A stretch of DNA of 64,000 bases from Cohnella terricola. Its GTDB lineage: Bacteria; Bacillota; Bacilli; Paenibacillales; Paenibacillaceae. Location: positions 186,001-250,000 of the forward strand of contig NZ_VNJJ01000005.1 in assembly GCF_007786475.1 (NCBI RefSeq), in the 5' to 3' direction. The stretch's first letter is position 1, and each line of letters starts with the position of its first letter. The notes under the pieces were generated by a model. It was not told the origin of the DNA. It saw nothing but the letters and a program-made list of their open reading frames with translations, and ran no database searches. Of this stretch, positions 7,966-18,100 are shown piece after piece. Position numbers and translations under genes: made by a program.

Positions 7966-9315
7966 ATGCCTAGCGTGGCATTCTATACGCTTGGATGCAA
8001 AGTTAACTTTTACGATACCGAAGCGATCTGGCAGTTGTTCAAGAACGAAGGGTACGAGCAGGTTGACTTCGAGCAGACGGCGGATGTTTATTTGATCAAT
8101 ACGTGTACGGTGACGAACACCGGCGACAAAAAAAGCCGACAAATTATTCGGCGAGCGGTTCGGCGAAATCCGGACGCGGTGATCGCGGTAACGGGCTGTT
8201 ACGCGCAAACATCGCCGGCGGAGATCATGGCGATCCCCGGCGTCGATCTGGTGATCGGAACGCAGGATCGCGAGAAGCTGATGTCGTTTGTCTCCGATAT
8301 TCAGAACGATCGCAAGCCGGTCAACGCCGTGCGCAACATTATGAAAACTCGCGAGTTCGAAGAATTGGACGTGCCGAGCTTCACGGAGAAAACGCGCGCG
8401 TTCCTGAAAATCCAGGAAGGCTGCAACAACTTCTGTACGTTCTGCATTATTCCGTGGTCCCGCGGGCTGTCCCGCAGCCGCCAACCGGACAGCGTGCTGG
8501 AACAAGCCCGTCAACTCGTCGCTGCGGGTTATAAGGAAATCGTCCTGACCGGCATTCATACCGGCGGTTACGGGGACGACCTCGAGAACTACCGGCTCGC
8601 CAATCTGCTGGCCGACCTTGACCGTATCGACGGTCTCGAACGGATTCGTATCAGTTCGATCGAAGCGAGTCAGATCGACGATAAGATGATCTCGGTCCTG
8701 AACAGCTCGCCGAAGATGTGCCGCCATTTGCATATTCCGCTTCAAGCGGGCGATGACGACATATTGAAGAGAATGCGCCGCAAGTATACGACCGACGAAT
8801 TCGCGGACAAAATCCGCCGCATTCAAGAAGCGATGCCGGGCGTGGCGATCACGACAGACGTCATCGTTGGGTTCCCGGGCGAGACCCAGGAGCAGTTCGA
8901 GAGCGGCTACCGCTTCATGGAAGCGATGAAATTCGCGGAAATGCACGTATTCCCTTATTCGAAGCGGACCGGGACGCCTGCGTCGCGCATGGACGATCAG
9001 GTAGATGAAGAAATCAAGCACGAGCGGGTGCAGCAATTGATCGACCTGTCGGAAAAAATGCAAGCTGATTACGCTCGCGAATGGGTCGGACGCGTCGTGG
9101 AAGTCATTCCGGAGCGTGACGGCAAAATGCTTCGCGAGCCCGGCAGTGTCGCCGGCCGTGCCGATAACTATTTGCAGGTCGTGTTCAAGGGGGATACGTC
9201 CCTGACCGGCAAGCTCTGCCGCGTCCGGATTACCGAAGCCGGCGTGAACGAATGCCAAGGCGAGCTTCTGGAAGTCGTAGAAGCATCCGCAAGCAAGGTT
9301 GCCTTGCAAGCCTAA
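7966..9315 (+). CDS. mtaB: tRNA t6A37 methylthiotransferase MtaB
   Basis: A 449-residue radical-SAM methylthiotransferase converting t6A to ms2t6A at position 37 of ANN-decoding tRNAs. The N-terminal MTTase domain supplies three cluster cysteines (TLGCKVN at 11, NTCTVTN near 47, TGCYAQ near 82). The radical-SAM motif CNNFCTFC lies at 153-160, and a C-terminal TRAM-type RNA-binding domain ends the protein. The ATG at 7966 has AGGAGG inside the end of rsmE. A 449-residue antisense frame spans the same DNA but is a codon-composition shadow. Confidence 0.96.
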   Translation: MPSVAFYTLGCKVNFYDTEAIWQLFKNEGYEQVDFEQTADVYLINTCTVTNTGDKKSRQIIRRAVRRNPDAVIAVTGCYAQTSPAEIMAIPGVDLVIGTQDREKLMSFVSDIQNDRKPVNAVRNIMKTREFEELDVPSFTEKTRAFLKIQEGCNNFCTFCIIPWSRGLSRSRQPDSVLEQARQLVAAGYKEIVLTGIHTGGYGDDLENYRLANLLADLDRIDGLERIRISSIEASQIDDKMISVLNSSPKMCRHLHIPLQAGDDDILKRMRRKYTTDEFADKIRRIQEAMPGVAITTDVIVGFPGETQEQFESGYRFMEAMKFAEMHVFPYSKRTGTPASRMDDQVDEEIKHERVQQLIDLSEKMQADYAREWVGRVVEVIPERDGKMLREPGSVAGRADNYLQVVFKGDTSLTGKLCRVRITEAGVNECQGELLEVVEASASKVALQA

Positions 9316-9328
9316 AGCCGCAGACCGA

Positions 9329-9387
9329 AGATTTCATCGCAATGAAGGCATGCGCAAGCTTCCGCCTTGCGGTGAAATCTTTTTTTC
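9329..9387 (+). terminator. Rho-independent terminator after mtaB
   Basis: AGATTTCATCGCAA (9329-9342) pairs with TTGCGGTGAAATCT (9367-9380), allowing one G-T pair, and is followed by seven T. A smaller internal stem fills the 24-base loop. It ends the prmA-M50-rsmE-mtaB transcript. Confidence 0.85.
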
Positions 9388-9432
9388 ATTCTAGGAGATT
9401 TTCGCGATCGTGAAGAGAGGGGATTTCGCAAT

Positions 9433-9864
9433 ATGCATAAGGAAATATCGGCCGGAGGCGTCGTCTATCGCCGTTTGAACGGTCGGCTCGAGATTCAACT
9501 GATCGAGGACCGGTTCGGGCGAATGACACTCGCAAAAGGGAAGATGGAAGCCGGCGAGACGATCGAGCAGACCGCGCTTAGGGAAATTCTCGAGGAGACC
9601 GGCGTCACGGGAAAAATCGAGGCGTCTCTTCAGGTAATCTCCTACGTATACGAGCATGACCGGTTAGGAACCGTGCAGAAGGAAGTGCACTATTATTTGG
9701 TCGAAGCCGAGGAGGGCCGTCTGCAGGCGCAACTCGAAGAGATCTCAGGAGTCGCTTGGTACGAGCCGACCGAGGCTTGGCGACTTCAGCGTGATTCCGG
9801 CTACGACAACAACGACGAAGTGCTTCGTCTCGGGCTCGAGAAACTTGGAGTAGCGATTGCTTAA
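9433..9864 (+). CDS. Nudix hydrolase
   Basis: A 143-residue single-domain Nudix protein. The Nudix box runs from GKMEAGETIEQTA through LREILEETGV near residues 36-58, with all catalytic glutamates of the REx2EE core present. It starts HKEISAGGVVYRRLNGRLEI, like the diadenosine-polyphosphate/ADP-ribose-type members, but substrate cannot be predicted. The ATG at 9433 follows AAGAGAGGGGATT. Its 3' end overlaps by four bases the end of the convergent Na/Pi symporter gene. Confidence 0.88.
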   Translation: MHKEISAGGVVYRRLNGRLEIQLIEDRFGRMTLAKGKMEAGETIEQTALREILEETGVTGKIEASLQVISYVYEHDRLGTVQKEVHYYLVEAEEGRLQAQLEEISGVAWYEPTEAWRLQRDSGYDNNDEVLRLGLEKLGVAIA

Positions 9865-10835
9865 GCTGCGTCGGGAGTCCTGCGATGCCAAAGAGGCAAG
9901 TAAGCGATTGGCAGCGCGATCAAGGAGCAGAGGACGTTAAAGATCGTCTGGGCATGAGCGATCTGCGCGGACGGGTCGTTCGGGGCGAACAAGGCCGACG
10001 CTTCGTGCAGCGCTCCGATCAGTGGATAGAAGAGCAACGCGCCACCTACGTTCAGGGCAAGCTGCGATAAAGCGACGAAACGGCCGCCGGTTCCGCCTCC
10101 GAGCGATGCGACGAGTCCCGTGAAACAGGTTCCGACATTGGCGCCGAGAACGATCGCGATGCCGGCTTCGGGGGAGATGGCGCCGGCGGCGGCAAGTCCC
10201 ATGCACATGGCGATGACGGCCGCACTGGAATGAATAAGCGACGTAATGACGGCTCCACCGAGCACGCCCCATAGCAGATTGTCGTACGTTCGGCTCATTA
10301 ATTGTTCGAAATAACCGTTTTCCCGGAGTGCTGGACCGATGCTTTGCAGCAGCTTAAAACCGACGAGCAGCAAGCCGAAGCCACCGAACGCGACCGATGC
10401 GTAACGAAACCAGACGAAATGTCCCGGACTTGCGGCAGCGTCACGCATTTCGTTGAGGACGTACGTAGCCGCCCATCCTGCAGCTCCGGCAAGAAGAAAA
10501 TAAATACCGTACCGATGCAGTTGCAGGCTGATCAGCTCGGTCGTAAAACAGGTTCCAACGTTCGTGCCCAGAATGATGCCGAAGCTTCGGGATAACGTGA
10601 GCCATCCGGCGTTGACGAAGCCGATCGTCAGGACGGTTACGGCCGTGCTGCTCTGCAATAATGCCGAGGCTGCCGTGCCTACGACGAATCCTCTTAGCGG
10701 CGTGGCGGTCGATCGGGCCACCCAGGAGGTGAGCCGGTGTCCCGCCCAACGCTGCAAGGAAATTTCCATCACCTTCATGCCGGCTAACAATAGCGCGAAT
10801 CCGAGTATGGACGGGATTATCAAACTGGCTATCAT
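9861..10835 (-). CDS. Na/Pi symporter family protein
   Basis: A 324-residue membrane protein with two inverted halves, each carrying the family hallmark. The first half has LLQSSTAVTVLTIGFVNAG and GTNVGTCFTTEL; the second has LIHSSAAVIAMCMGLAAAG and GANVGTCFTGLV. These QSS/GTNVGT-type repeats form the sodium- and phosphate-binding core of the NptA/PNaS family. It lacks the C-terminal PhoU-like domain of longer homologues. The ATG at 10835 has AGAGGGGGTGG upstream on its strand. It stands alone, convergent with the Nudix gene and divergent from the rRNA methyltransferase gene. Confidence 0.9.
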   Translation of the reverse strand: MIASLIIPSILGFALLLAGMKVMEISLQRWAGHRLTSWVARSTATPLRGFVVGTAASALLQSSTAVTVLTIGFVNAGWLTLSRSFGIILGTNVGTCFTTELISLQLHRYGIYFLLAGAAGWAATYVLNEMRDAAASPGHFVWFRYASVAFGGFGLLLVGFKLLQSIGPALRENGYFEQLMSRTYDNLLWGVLGGAVITSLIHSSAAVIAMCMGLAAAGAISPEAGIAIVLGANVGTCFTGLVASLGGGTGGRFVALSQLALNVGGALLFYPLIGALHEASALFAPNDPSAQIAHAQTIFNVLCSLIALPIAYLPLWHRRTPDAA

Positions 10836-10904
10836 ATTGCCACCCCCTCTTAACCCTATGCAAAATCAGGACAAGTTTATGATCGGATAAGGAGTGATCG
10901 TCAA

Positions 10905-12296
10905 GTGAGCAGTCAAGCGGCGATATGGTTAAATAAAAGCAGGCGTACCCGCCTGGAAGAAGGACACCCCTGGATTTACGCGAACGAAATTGCTAAGACG
11001 GAAGGGGAGCCGACACCCGGGCAGCTCGTAGAAGTGCGCGATCACCGCGGACAGCTGCTCGGAACGGGCTACTGGAACCCGGCTTCGCAGATTACGGTGC
11101 GAATCGTAGCATACGAGCCTTTGGAGGCGATGGATGCGGCATTTTTCCGCGCTAGATTCGAACGCGCGGCGGCTCACCGCTCGCGGTTTCTGGGGGAAGG
11201 CGTCTCTTGCCGGCTCGTATACGGAGAGGCGGACTTTCTGCCGGGTCTCGTCGTCGACAGATTCGACGACGTCTTGGTCGTGCAAGTGCTCACGCTCGGT
11301 ATGGAGATTGCTAGAGAAGCTTGGCTTCCGGCTCTGGTCGTGGTATTCGCTCCCAAGGGCGTATACGAACGAAGCGACGTAGGCGTCCGTACGTTGGAGG
11401 GGCTTGAGGAAAGAACGGGCGTGCTTTACGGAGAATGCCCTAGACATATCGAGATCGTGGAAAACGGCCTCAAGGTTCAAGTCGATATTGAAGGCGGGCA
11501 AAAAACCGGCTACTTCTTCGACCAGCGGGAGAACAGGGCCGCGATCATGCCGTTGATCAAAGGCTGGGGGACGAGAAGCGGAATCCGGTTAGAGCGTCGG
11601 GAGTCGGACAACGGCGACATTCAAACAGTGCCCGTAAACGAGAAAGGCAACGTCGTCACATTCCCTTATTGGGATGGGGCGACGGTGCTCGAGTGTTTCG
11701 CGCATACGGGGAGCTTTACGTTGCATGCTTGCGATTACGGCGCGAAGAAAGTGACTTGCCTTGATATTTCCGAGCATGCATTGCAGACCGCTCGCCATAA
11801 CGTGGAGATTAACGGTTTCGCCGATCGCGTGGAATTCGTCGCGGCTGATGCTTTCGAATACTTGCGCGAGCAGGTCGCTGGCCGGGACGAGCGGCAAGCG
11901 AGAGCTAACGCCAAGGCGGCCGGAGCCAAGGTAGATACGTCCAAGCCGCTATCCTCCGAGGGCAGAACCTGGGATGTAATCATACTCGACCCTCCGGCGT
12001 TCGCCAAAACGAAACGCTCGGTAGATGGGGCTCGCCGCGGATACAAAGACATTAATCTGCAGGCGATGAAGCTGCTGAACGAAGGCGGATATTTGGTTAC
12101 GGCCAGTTGCTCTTACCATGTGAAGCCGGAGCTGTTTCTGGAATCGATTCAGGAAGCGGCCAAAGATGCGGGCAAAATCATTCGGCGCATCGAATGGCGC
12201 GGCGCTGGCAAAGACCACCCTCAGCTTGCGGGCGTCGAAGAAGGCCATTATTTGAAGTTCGGCATTTTCGAGGTGCGCAGCCGCAAGGATATTTAG
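10905..12296 (+). CDS. Class I SAM-dependent rRNA methyltransferase, RlmI-like
   Basis: A 463-residue protein of the RlmI/RlmK (COG1092) family, which makes 5-methylcytosine in 23S rRNA. The N-terminal PUA domain contains LEEGHPWIYANEI. The KTGYFFDQRENR motif is near residues 201-212. The catalytic region ILDPPAFAKTK is near 358-368, followed by RRGYKDINLQAMKLL. Compared with Escherichia coli RlmI there are two insertions: about 35 residues between the DQR motif and SAM motif I, and about 25 charged residues before the DPP motif. GTG 10905 follows AAGGAGTGATC. Exact target base is inferred from the family. Confidence 0.88.
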   Translation: MSSQAAIWLNKSRRTRLEEGHPWIYANEIAKTEGEPTPGQLVEVRDHRGQLLGTGYWNPASQITVRIVAYEPLEAMDAAFFRARFERAAAHRSRFLGEGVSCRLVYGEADFLPGLVVDRFDDVLVVQVLTLGMEIAREAWLPALVVVFAPKGVYERSDVGVRTLEGLEERTGVLYGECPRHIEIVENGLKVQVDIEGGQKTGYFFDQRENRAAIMPLIKGWGTRSGIRLERRESDNGDIQTVPVNEKGNVVTFPYWDGATVLECFAHTGSFTLHACDYGAKKVTCLDISEHALQTARHNVEINGFADRVEFVAADAFEYLREQVAGRDERQARANAKAAGAKVDTSKPLSSEGRTWDVIILDPPAFAKTKRSVDGARRGYKDINLQAMKLLNEGGYLVTASCSYHVKPELFLESIQEAAKDAGKIIRRIEWRGAGKDHPQLAGVEEGHYLKFGIFEVRSRKDI

Positions 12297-12429
12297 ATGT
12301 TGCGGACAGCTGATGCATATTGTTAAGAAAGTGTTAGCAAAATATCAGATCGATTCCCTCCATTTCTGGAACATTTCTAACGCCTCTCGATTATCTTTAT
12401 CGTATAGGTGCTGAAACGGAGGGTTAGGC

Positions 12430-12651
12430 ATGGTGCATGAAGTCTTTCTATTCGGAAAAAGAGCGGTTCCTCTGGAAAACAGGGCGAAAGCGCTGAACAG
12501 CCGAAACCGATTCAATACCCGGATGCGGGCGATGGCGGACGATTTGGAGTTTCGAAGGCGTTGGAAACATGTCAGCTTTATCGAGCTCTGGTCGGATGCC
12601 GCAATTTTCCAATATGATGACGGCACGAAGTGGTATATGAATATATCGTAA
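12430..12651 (+). CDS. Small hypothetical protein
   Basis: A 73-residue basic protein (MVHEVFLFGKRAVPLENRAK...) ending FQYDDGTKWYMNIS. I do not recognise a family. No signal peptide, membrane helix or cysteine motif is present. The composition (many Arg, aromatic C-terminus) looks like a real soluble protein. It is backed by a ribosome site (GGAGGG before ATG 12430) and a terminator immediately after the stop, making it a short monocistronic unit. Confidence 0.6.
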   Translation: MVHEVFLFGKRAVPLENRAKALNSRNRFNTRMRAMADDLEFRRRWKHVSFIELWSDAAIFQYDDGTKWYMNIS

Positions 12652-12657
12652 AAGCAA

Positions 12658-12685
12658 ACGTCAGGAGAAAATCCTGGCGTTTTTT
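12658..12685 (+). terminator. Rho-independent terminator
   Basis: ACGTCAGGA (12658-12666) pairs with TCCTGGCGT (12672-12680), followed by TTTTTT. It closes the small hypothetical gene and isolates it from the chitinase region. Confidence 0.85.
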
Positions 12686-12878
12686 GTTGTCTTTTAAAAC
12701 CCTAATCGAACAAATTTCGACCTCGTTATGATAGGAATTTGTCCCAAATTGTTAGAAATTGCCCCTATTTAGTTCGATTTTCCTCTCTACAATGGAAGGT
12801 GTAACCAGAATTCAAATTTTTTGTCGATTTACTTAGGTCTTTCTACTCGGTGAGTCGAATTTCTTAAAGGAGGTGAAG

Positions 12879-12944
12879 GTGAGAATCGCATTTCGTTTAC
12901 AGCAGATATTCAGTAAAGCTAATGAGGAGAGGTGTATGATTTAA
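12879..12944 (+). CDS. Possible 21-residue leader peptide of the chitinase gene
   Basis: A near-perfect ribosome site AAAGGAGGTGA at 12867-12876 precedes GTG 12879. It opens a 21-residue frame (VRIAFRLQQIFSKANEERCM, then I) that ends TAA at 12942-12944. That stop overlaps the chitinase ATG at 12944 as TAATG. The leader's ribosome site is stronger than the one for chitinase itself (GAGGAGAGG at 12924). Translation of the leader could therefore deliver ribosomes to the enzyme start. The peptide is basic with no recognised family. No experiment supports it; the case rests on the SD strength and exact coupling. Confidence 0.4.
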   Translation: MRIAFRLQQIFSKANEERCMI

Positions 12945-15007
12945 TGGTACAACGCGGGTTATCTATTCGAAAAGGAAGTATCATCGTATTGCTTGCAGCT
13001 CTTATTCTATCAATGATTTCCTCGACAGAATTCGGCATTCAGAGGGCGAAAGCGGCATCATCCTACAAGGTAGTTGGCTATTACCCTGCATGGGGCGCAT
13101 ACGGAAGAAATTATAATGTCACAGATATGGATGTAAGCAAAGTCACCCATATCAACTATGCATTCGCGGATATTTGTTGGAACGGTATTCACGGAAACTC
13201 GGATCAGACGGGGCCGAATCCGATGACTTGGTCCTGTCAGGACGAAGTGGGCACGATCAACGTTCCTAACGGCACGCTCGTGCTCGGCGATCCGTGGATC
13301 GACGCCCAGAAGTCGTTCGCCGGGGATACCTGGGACAAGCCGATCAAAGGGAATATCGGGCAATTGATCAAGCTCAAGCAGTCGAATCCCCATCTGAAAA
13401 CGATCATTTCGGTCGGCGGGTGGAGCTGGTCGAATCGGTTTTCAGACGTCGCAGCCAGCGAGACTACACGGGAGACGTTCGCGAACTCTGCGGTCAACTT
13501 CTTGAGAAAATATCAATTCGACGGAATTGACCTCGATTGGGAGTATCCGGTTGGCGGGGGATTAGCGGGTAACAGCGTAAGGGCGGCTGATAAGCAAAAT
13601 TATACCCTTCTACTACAAAAAGTCCGTGAAAAGCTCAACGCGGCTGGAATCGTGGATGGTAAAACGTATTTGCTTACCATAGCTTCTAGCGCAAGCCCGA
13701 CGTTCGCACAAAATACGGAGCTCAGCAAAATCGCTTCGATTCTCGATTGGATCAACATCATGACCTACGATTTCAACGGAGGCTGGCAAAACATAAGCGC
13801 ACATAATGCTCCTCTGTATTATGACCCGGCCGCAGCCTCGGCAGGCGTTACGAACGCTTCTACCTTTTACGTGGCGGCAGGCGTTCAGAGCCATTTAGAT
13901 GCCGGAGTTCCGGCAAGTAAAATTGTGCTCGGCATGCCGTTCTACGGACGCGGCTGGGCGAATGTCGGAACAGGCAACAACGGGCAGTACCAGATTAGTT
14001 CAGGTCTCCCAGCCGGTACTTGGGAAGCCGGCGTGTTCGATTATTCCGATCTTGAAGCAAGATATATTAATAAGAATGGGTACACTCGTTATTGGAACGA
14101 TACGGCGAAGGTGCCATACTTGTATAACGCGTCCAATCGTACTTATATTTCTTACGACGATGCCGAATCTTTCGGACATAAAACCGCGTTCATTAAGAGT
14201 AAAGGGCTCGGCGGCGCGATGTTCTGGGAGTTCAGCGGGGATCGCAACAAGACGCTATTGACGAAGCTCACCAACGACTTATCCAGCGGATCTGGAAATG
14301 TAGACACGACTCCTCCGACAGTTCCGGGCAATCTCCGTTCGACAACGAAAACATCGACTAGTGTAAGCCTTGCTTGGGATGCTTCGACCGACAACGTCGG
14401 CGTGACCGGTTATACGGTTACTTACGGCTCCACGAACGTCAACGTTTCGGGAACGAGCACGGTGATCAGCGGACTTTCGCCGAATACGTCTTATACGTTT
14501 ACAGTGAAAGCGCGTGATGCTGCCGGTAACGTATCAGGGGCAAGCAATGCGGTAACCGTTATTACAGAGCAGGCTCCGGTAGATACGACTCCTCCGACGG
14601 TTCCAACGAATTTGCGAGTAACCGGTCAAACATCCTCCAGCATTAACCTTGCCTGGGATGCTTCGACCGACAACGTCGGCGTGACCGGTTATACGGTTAC
14701 TTACGGCTCCACGAACGTCAACGTTTCGGGAACGAGCACGGTGATCAGCGGACTTTCGCCGAATACGTCTTATACGTTCACGGTTAAGGCCAGGGATGCG
14801 GCGGGCAACGTGTCGGACGGCGCTTCGATTACGGCGGTGACCGAAACAAGCGGTGATAATAATATTGCCCCTTGGGCTCCGAACACCAGCTATAAAGTGA
14901 ATGACCTGGTTACCTACGAAGGGAAGACGTATTATTGCATTCAGGCTCACACGACTCTCGTAGGTTGGGAGCCACCGATCGTTCCTGCTTTGTGGGGATT
15001 AAAATAA
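12944..15007 (+). CDS. Secreted chitinase, glycoside hydrolase family 18
   Basis: A multidomain secreted enzyme of 687 residues, counted from ATG 12944. An upstream in-frame GTG at 12932 is less likely. A positively charged N-terminus and a hydrophobic core ending AKA-AS form a signal peptide of about 37 residues. The GH18 barrel follows (about 40-445), with the active-site motif FDGIDLDWEYP whose Glu is the acid/base catalyst. Two fibronectin type III domains come next, then a C-terminal carbohydrate-binding module of the CBM5/12 type (APWAPNTSYKVNDLVTYEGK...). It would hydrolyse beta-1,4-linked chitin outside the cell. The gene is monocistronic, with its own terminator and a possible leader peptide. 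Confidence 0.94.
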   Translation: MVQRGLSIRKGSIIVLLAALILSMISSTEFGIQRAKAASSYKVVGYYPAWGAYGRNYNVTDMDVSKVTHINYAFADICWNGIHGNSDQTGPNPMTWSCQDEVGTINVPNGTLVLGDPWIDAQKSFAGDTWDKPIKGNIGQLIKLKQSNPHLKTIISVGGWSWSNRFSDVAASETTRETFANSAVNFLRKYQFDGIDLDWEYPVGGGLAGNSVRAADKQNYTLLLQKVREKLNAAGIVDGKTYLLTIASSASPTFAQNTELSKIASILDWINIMTYDFNGGWQNISAHNAPLYYDPAAASAGVTNASTFYVAAGVQSHLDAGVPASKIVLGMPFYGRGWANVGTGNNGQYQISSGLPAGTWEAGVFDYSDLEARYINKNGYTRYWNDTAKVPYLYNASNRTYISYDDAESFGHKTAFIKSKGLGGAMFWEFSGDRNKTLLTKLTNDLSSGSGNVDTTPPTVPGNLRSTTKTSTSVSLAWDASTDNVGVTGYTVTYGSTNVNVSGTSTVISGLSPNTSYTFTVKARDAAGNVSGASNAVTVITEQAPVDTTPPTVPTNLRVTGQTSSSINLAWDASTDNVGVTGYTVTYGSTNVNVSGTSTVISGLSPNTSYTFTVKARDAAGNVSDGASITAVTETSGDNNIAPWAPNTSYKVNDLVTYEGKTYYCIQAHTTLVGWEPPIVPALWGLK
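14376..14778 (+). repeat. Identical 124-bp direct repeat within chitinase FN3 domains
   Basis: Bases 14376-14499 and 14655-14778 appear identical over 124 bp at an offset of 279 bp (93 codons). They encode the central part of the two fibronectin type III domains, including ASTDNVGVTGYTVTYGSTNV. The flanking FN3 sequence is diverged at synonymous and nonsynonymous sites, so the identity reflects a recent duplication or gene conversion. Confidence 0.9.
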
Positions 15008-15013
15008 GGAAAC

Positions 15014-15053
15014 AAGAGGCTGTCCCGTATGTGACGTATGGGCAGCCTCTTTT
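15014..15053 (+). terminator. Rho-independent terminator after chitinase
   Basis: AAGAGGCTGTCCC-type left arm starting at 15014 pairs with GGGCAGCCTCTTTT ending at 15053, with G-T pairs and a short loop. It ends the chitinase transcript before the addBA operon. Confidence 0.8.
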
Positions 15054-15195
15054 CTATCAGGTTCAATGCTTAACCCGAGGGCAGGTACTTTAATAGAGTG
15101 CTCTCTCGGGCTCTTTGCGATTCAGTTACTTATATATGTTACAATAATCAAGATAAAGAAATAGAGGAATTCGGACTAAGCAAGGAGGAAGAAGC

Positions 15196-18100
15196 ATGTC
15201 TTTAAGGCTCATCGCCGGGCGTTCCGGAAGCGGCAAGACGCGCTTCTGCCTGGATGAAATCAGGAGCAGGCTGAAGGAAGATCCATTGGGCGCTCCGCTG
15301 ATACTGATCGTTCCCGAGCAAGCAACGTTTCAAACGGAATACGCAATGGCGACGACGCCCGGATTAGGCGGGTTCATGAGGGCGCAGGTGCTGAGTTTTC
15401 GCAGGCTCGCTTACCGAGTCATGCAGGAAACGGGCGGTTCCGCCGTCGTTCCGATTCATGATAACGGCAAAGCTATGCTTTTACATAAAGCGCTTGAAGC
15501 AAGAAGGGAACAATTGCGACTGTTTCGCGGCGGGAAGACCGAATCGGGGCTAGTCGCGCGAATCAATGAGCTGTTTACGGAGATGAAGCGGTACGGCCTA
15601 GACGGCGGCTTGCTGTCGCAACACGCAGAGACTGCTTCCGGACGGATCGGAGAGACGAAAGAAACCGCGCTTTTAGCGGACAAGCTGCACGACCTGTCTC
15701 TGATCTATTCTGATATGGAACGACAATTGGCCGGTCATTGGCTCGACGGGGAAGACATGTTGGAATGGCTGACCCGCGGGGCCGGAAATTCTTCACTGCT
15801 TTCCGGCGCGGAAATTTGGATGGACGGCTTTCACGGATTTACCCCGAGCGAGTATGCGGCTGTAGAAGCTCTCTTGAAAAAGGCGGACAGAGTCAGCGTC
15901 GCCCTGTGCGCGGATCGCTTGTACGGTGAAGGTGAAAACCCGGACGAATTGGATGCGTTCCATCCGACAGCGGAGACGTCCGCCCGGCTGAGCGATCTGG
16001 CTCGTTCCGCGGGTGTTGACATAGAGCCACCTGTCGTTCTGGCGCCAGAGACGGCGCCACGATTCCGTTCGAACCCGCTGCTCGCGTTCCTTGAACGGAA
16101 TTGGGAGAATCGGAAACGTTGGGACGGCGAGACTGAATGGTTGCGGCCGGATCACCCGCAATGCGGCCTCTCTCTGCACGAAGCGGCCAATCGCAGGGCG
16201 GAAGCGGAAGCCGCCGCCCGCGACATGCTTCGCCGGGTAAGGGAAGAAGGCAACCGCTGGCGGGATATGGCGGTGTTCGTCCGCAAGATGGACGATTATG
16301 CGGATTTGCTTTCGGCCGTTTTCGGCGATTATGGCATTCCGTATTATTTGGACGGCAAAGCGGCCGTCTCCCATCACCCGTTCGTCGAGTTCGTTCGCTC
16401 GGCGCTCGAATGCGTGACGGGAGGCTGGAAGGCGGAAACCGTATTCCGCTGCGCGAAAACGGACTTGTTGGGGACGCCCGAGCGGCGCGTGTCACGGGAT
16501 GAGGTCGACCGTCTGGAAAACTATGCGTTGGCGGCGGGAATCGACGGCTGGCGGTGGCATGCCGATCAAGCATGGTTTCCTTTGTACCGAGGGGACATCG
16601 AGGACGAGACGGATCAGGCGCAAGCCGAGGAAGCGATGGCTCCGTTGATCGAAGTCCGCGATGCATTGCTGAAGCCGCTGATCGCTTTGGAGCGAAGAAT
16701 GAAGCAAGGGGGTTCCGTAAAGGAATTGTGCGAGAGCGTTTATTATTTTCTCGAAGAGACCGGAGCGGCCGATACGCTGGAAAGCTGGGCGAAGCAAGAC
16801 GCCGCGTCCGGCAAGCCGGGACGGATGGCCGTCCATCGGCCGTTATGGGATGGCGTCGTCAACCTTCTCGATCAACTGGTCGAGCTGATGGGAGAACAGT
16901 CGCCGGATACGGCGCTGTTCGCTGGCATGATCGACTCGGGGCTGGAAGAACTGAAGCTTGGGGCGGTTCCTCCGTCCCTCGACGGGGTGTTGATCGGAAG
17001 TCCCGAGAGGACAAGGTCCGATCGCGTGAAGATCGTTTATTTGCTCGGGGCGAGCGACGGTGTGATGCCGATGCGCATTTCCGAGAACGGCTTGCTGGCC
17101 GAAGAGGAACGCGACCGTCTTGCCGCGGCCGGATTGTCGCTCGCACCGGGGGCGAGGCGCCGGTTGCTGGACGAGCAGTTTTTGGCCTATTTGACGCTGA
17201 CGACCCCTTCCCATCATTTGTGGGTAAGCTATCCGGTCGCCAACGAGGAAGGACAAACACTCCTTCCTTCGGAATGGATCGCGAAGCTGAGGAAGCGATT
17301 CCCGGGCATCCCCGTGCGTTCCGCGGCTGCCGAGCCGCAGGAAACGCATTCGGAGGAAGAGCAGCTCGAATACGCGGTGCACCCCGGCAAGGCGATGACT
17401 CATCTCTTAACGCGGCTTCGCGCTTGGCGTCAAGGAGAAGCTCTGTCCCCGGGCTGGCGTTCGGTATATAACTGGCTTCTGTCGCGCGAGGAGTGGAGAG
17501 CCAGGCTAGTTTCATTGATCTCATCTCTCAATTATACGAACGAGGAACAGCCGTTATCGCCCGAAACAAGTCGGCTGCTATACGGAGACCGGCTGCTAGC
17601 CAGCGTGTCCCGCATGGAAAGATTCATCGCCTGTCCGTTCCAGCATTTTGCCGTTCACGGCTTGCGTCTGCGGGAGCGCAAATTATTCCGGGTCGATTCC
17701 CCGGATATCGGACAGTTGTTTCACGCGGCATTGCGCCAGACGACCGAGAAGCTGTTCGCCGAAGGACCTGCGGGGCTGGACGCTTCCAGATGGCAGAGCG
17801 AAGCGGCGGCCGCCGTGGACAAGCTGCTGCCGCGTGTGCAATCGCAGATTTTGCTCTCCTCGCATCGCCATCAAGTGATGGCCCGCAAACTGCGGGACAT
17901 CGTCATGCAAGCTTCGTCCGTGCTCGGAGAGCAGGCCGCGCTGTCGGCATTCAAGCCGGTCGGCCTGGAACTGAGTTTCGGTCCTAACGGCTTGCTGCCC
18001 GCATTGTCGCTTCCGATCGACGGCGCGCGCTGGATGGACATCGCGGGCAAGATCGACCGCGTCGACGCGGCGGAATCTTCGTCGGGCTTGCTGCTTCGGA

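Noticed and set aside
7960..9309. 449-codon antisense ORF opposite mtaB
   Set aside because: GC-rich codon usage on the coding strand leaves the complement open; the sense product is a clear MtaB. The same applies to 645-1790 (dnaJ), 38320-39738 (glyS), 48716-49471 (protease) and 53699-54604 (thiI).
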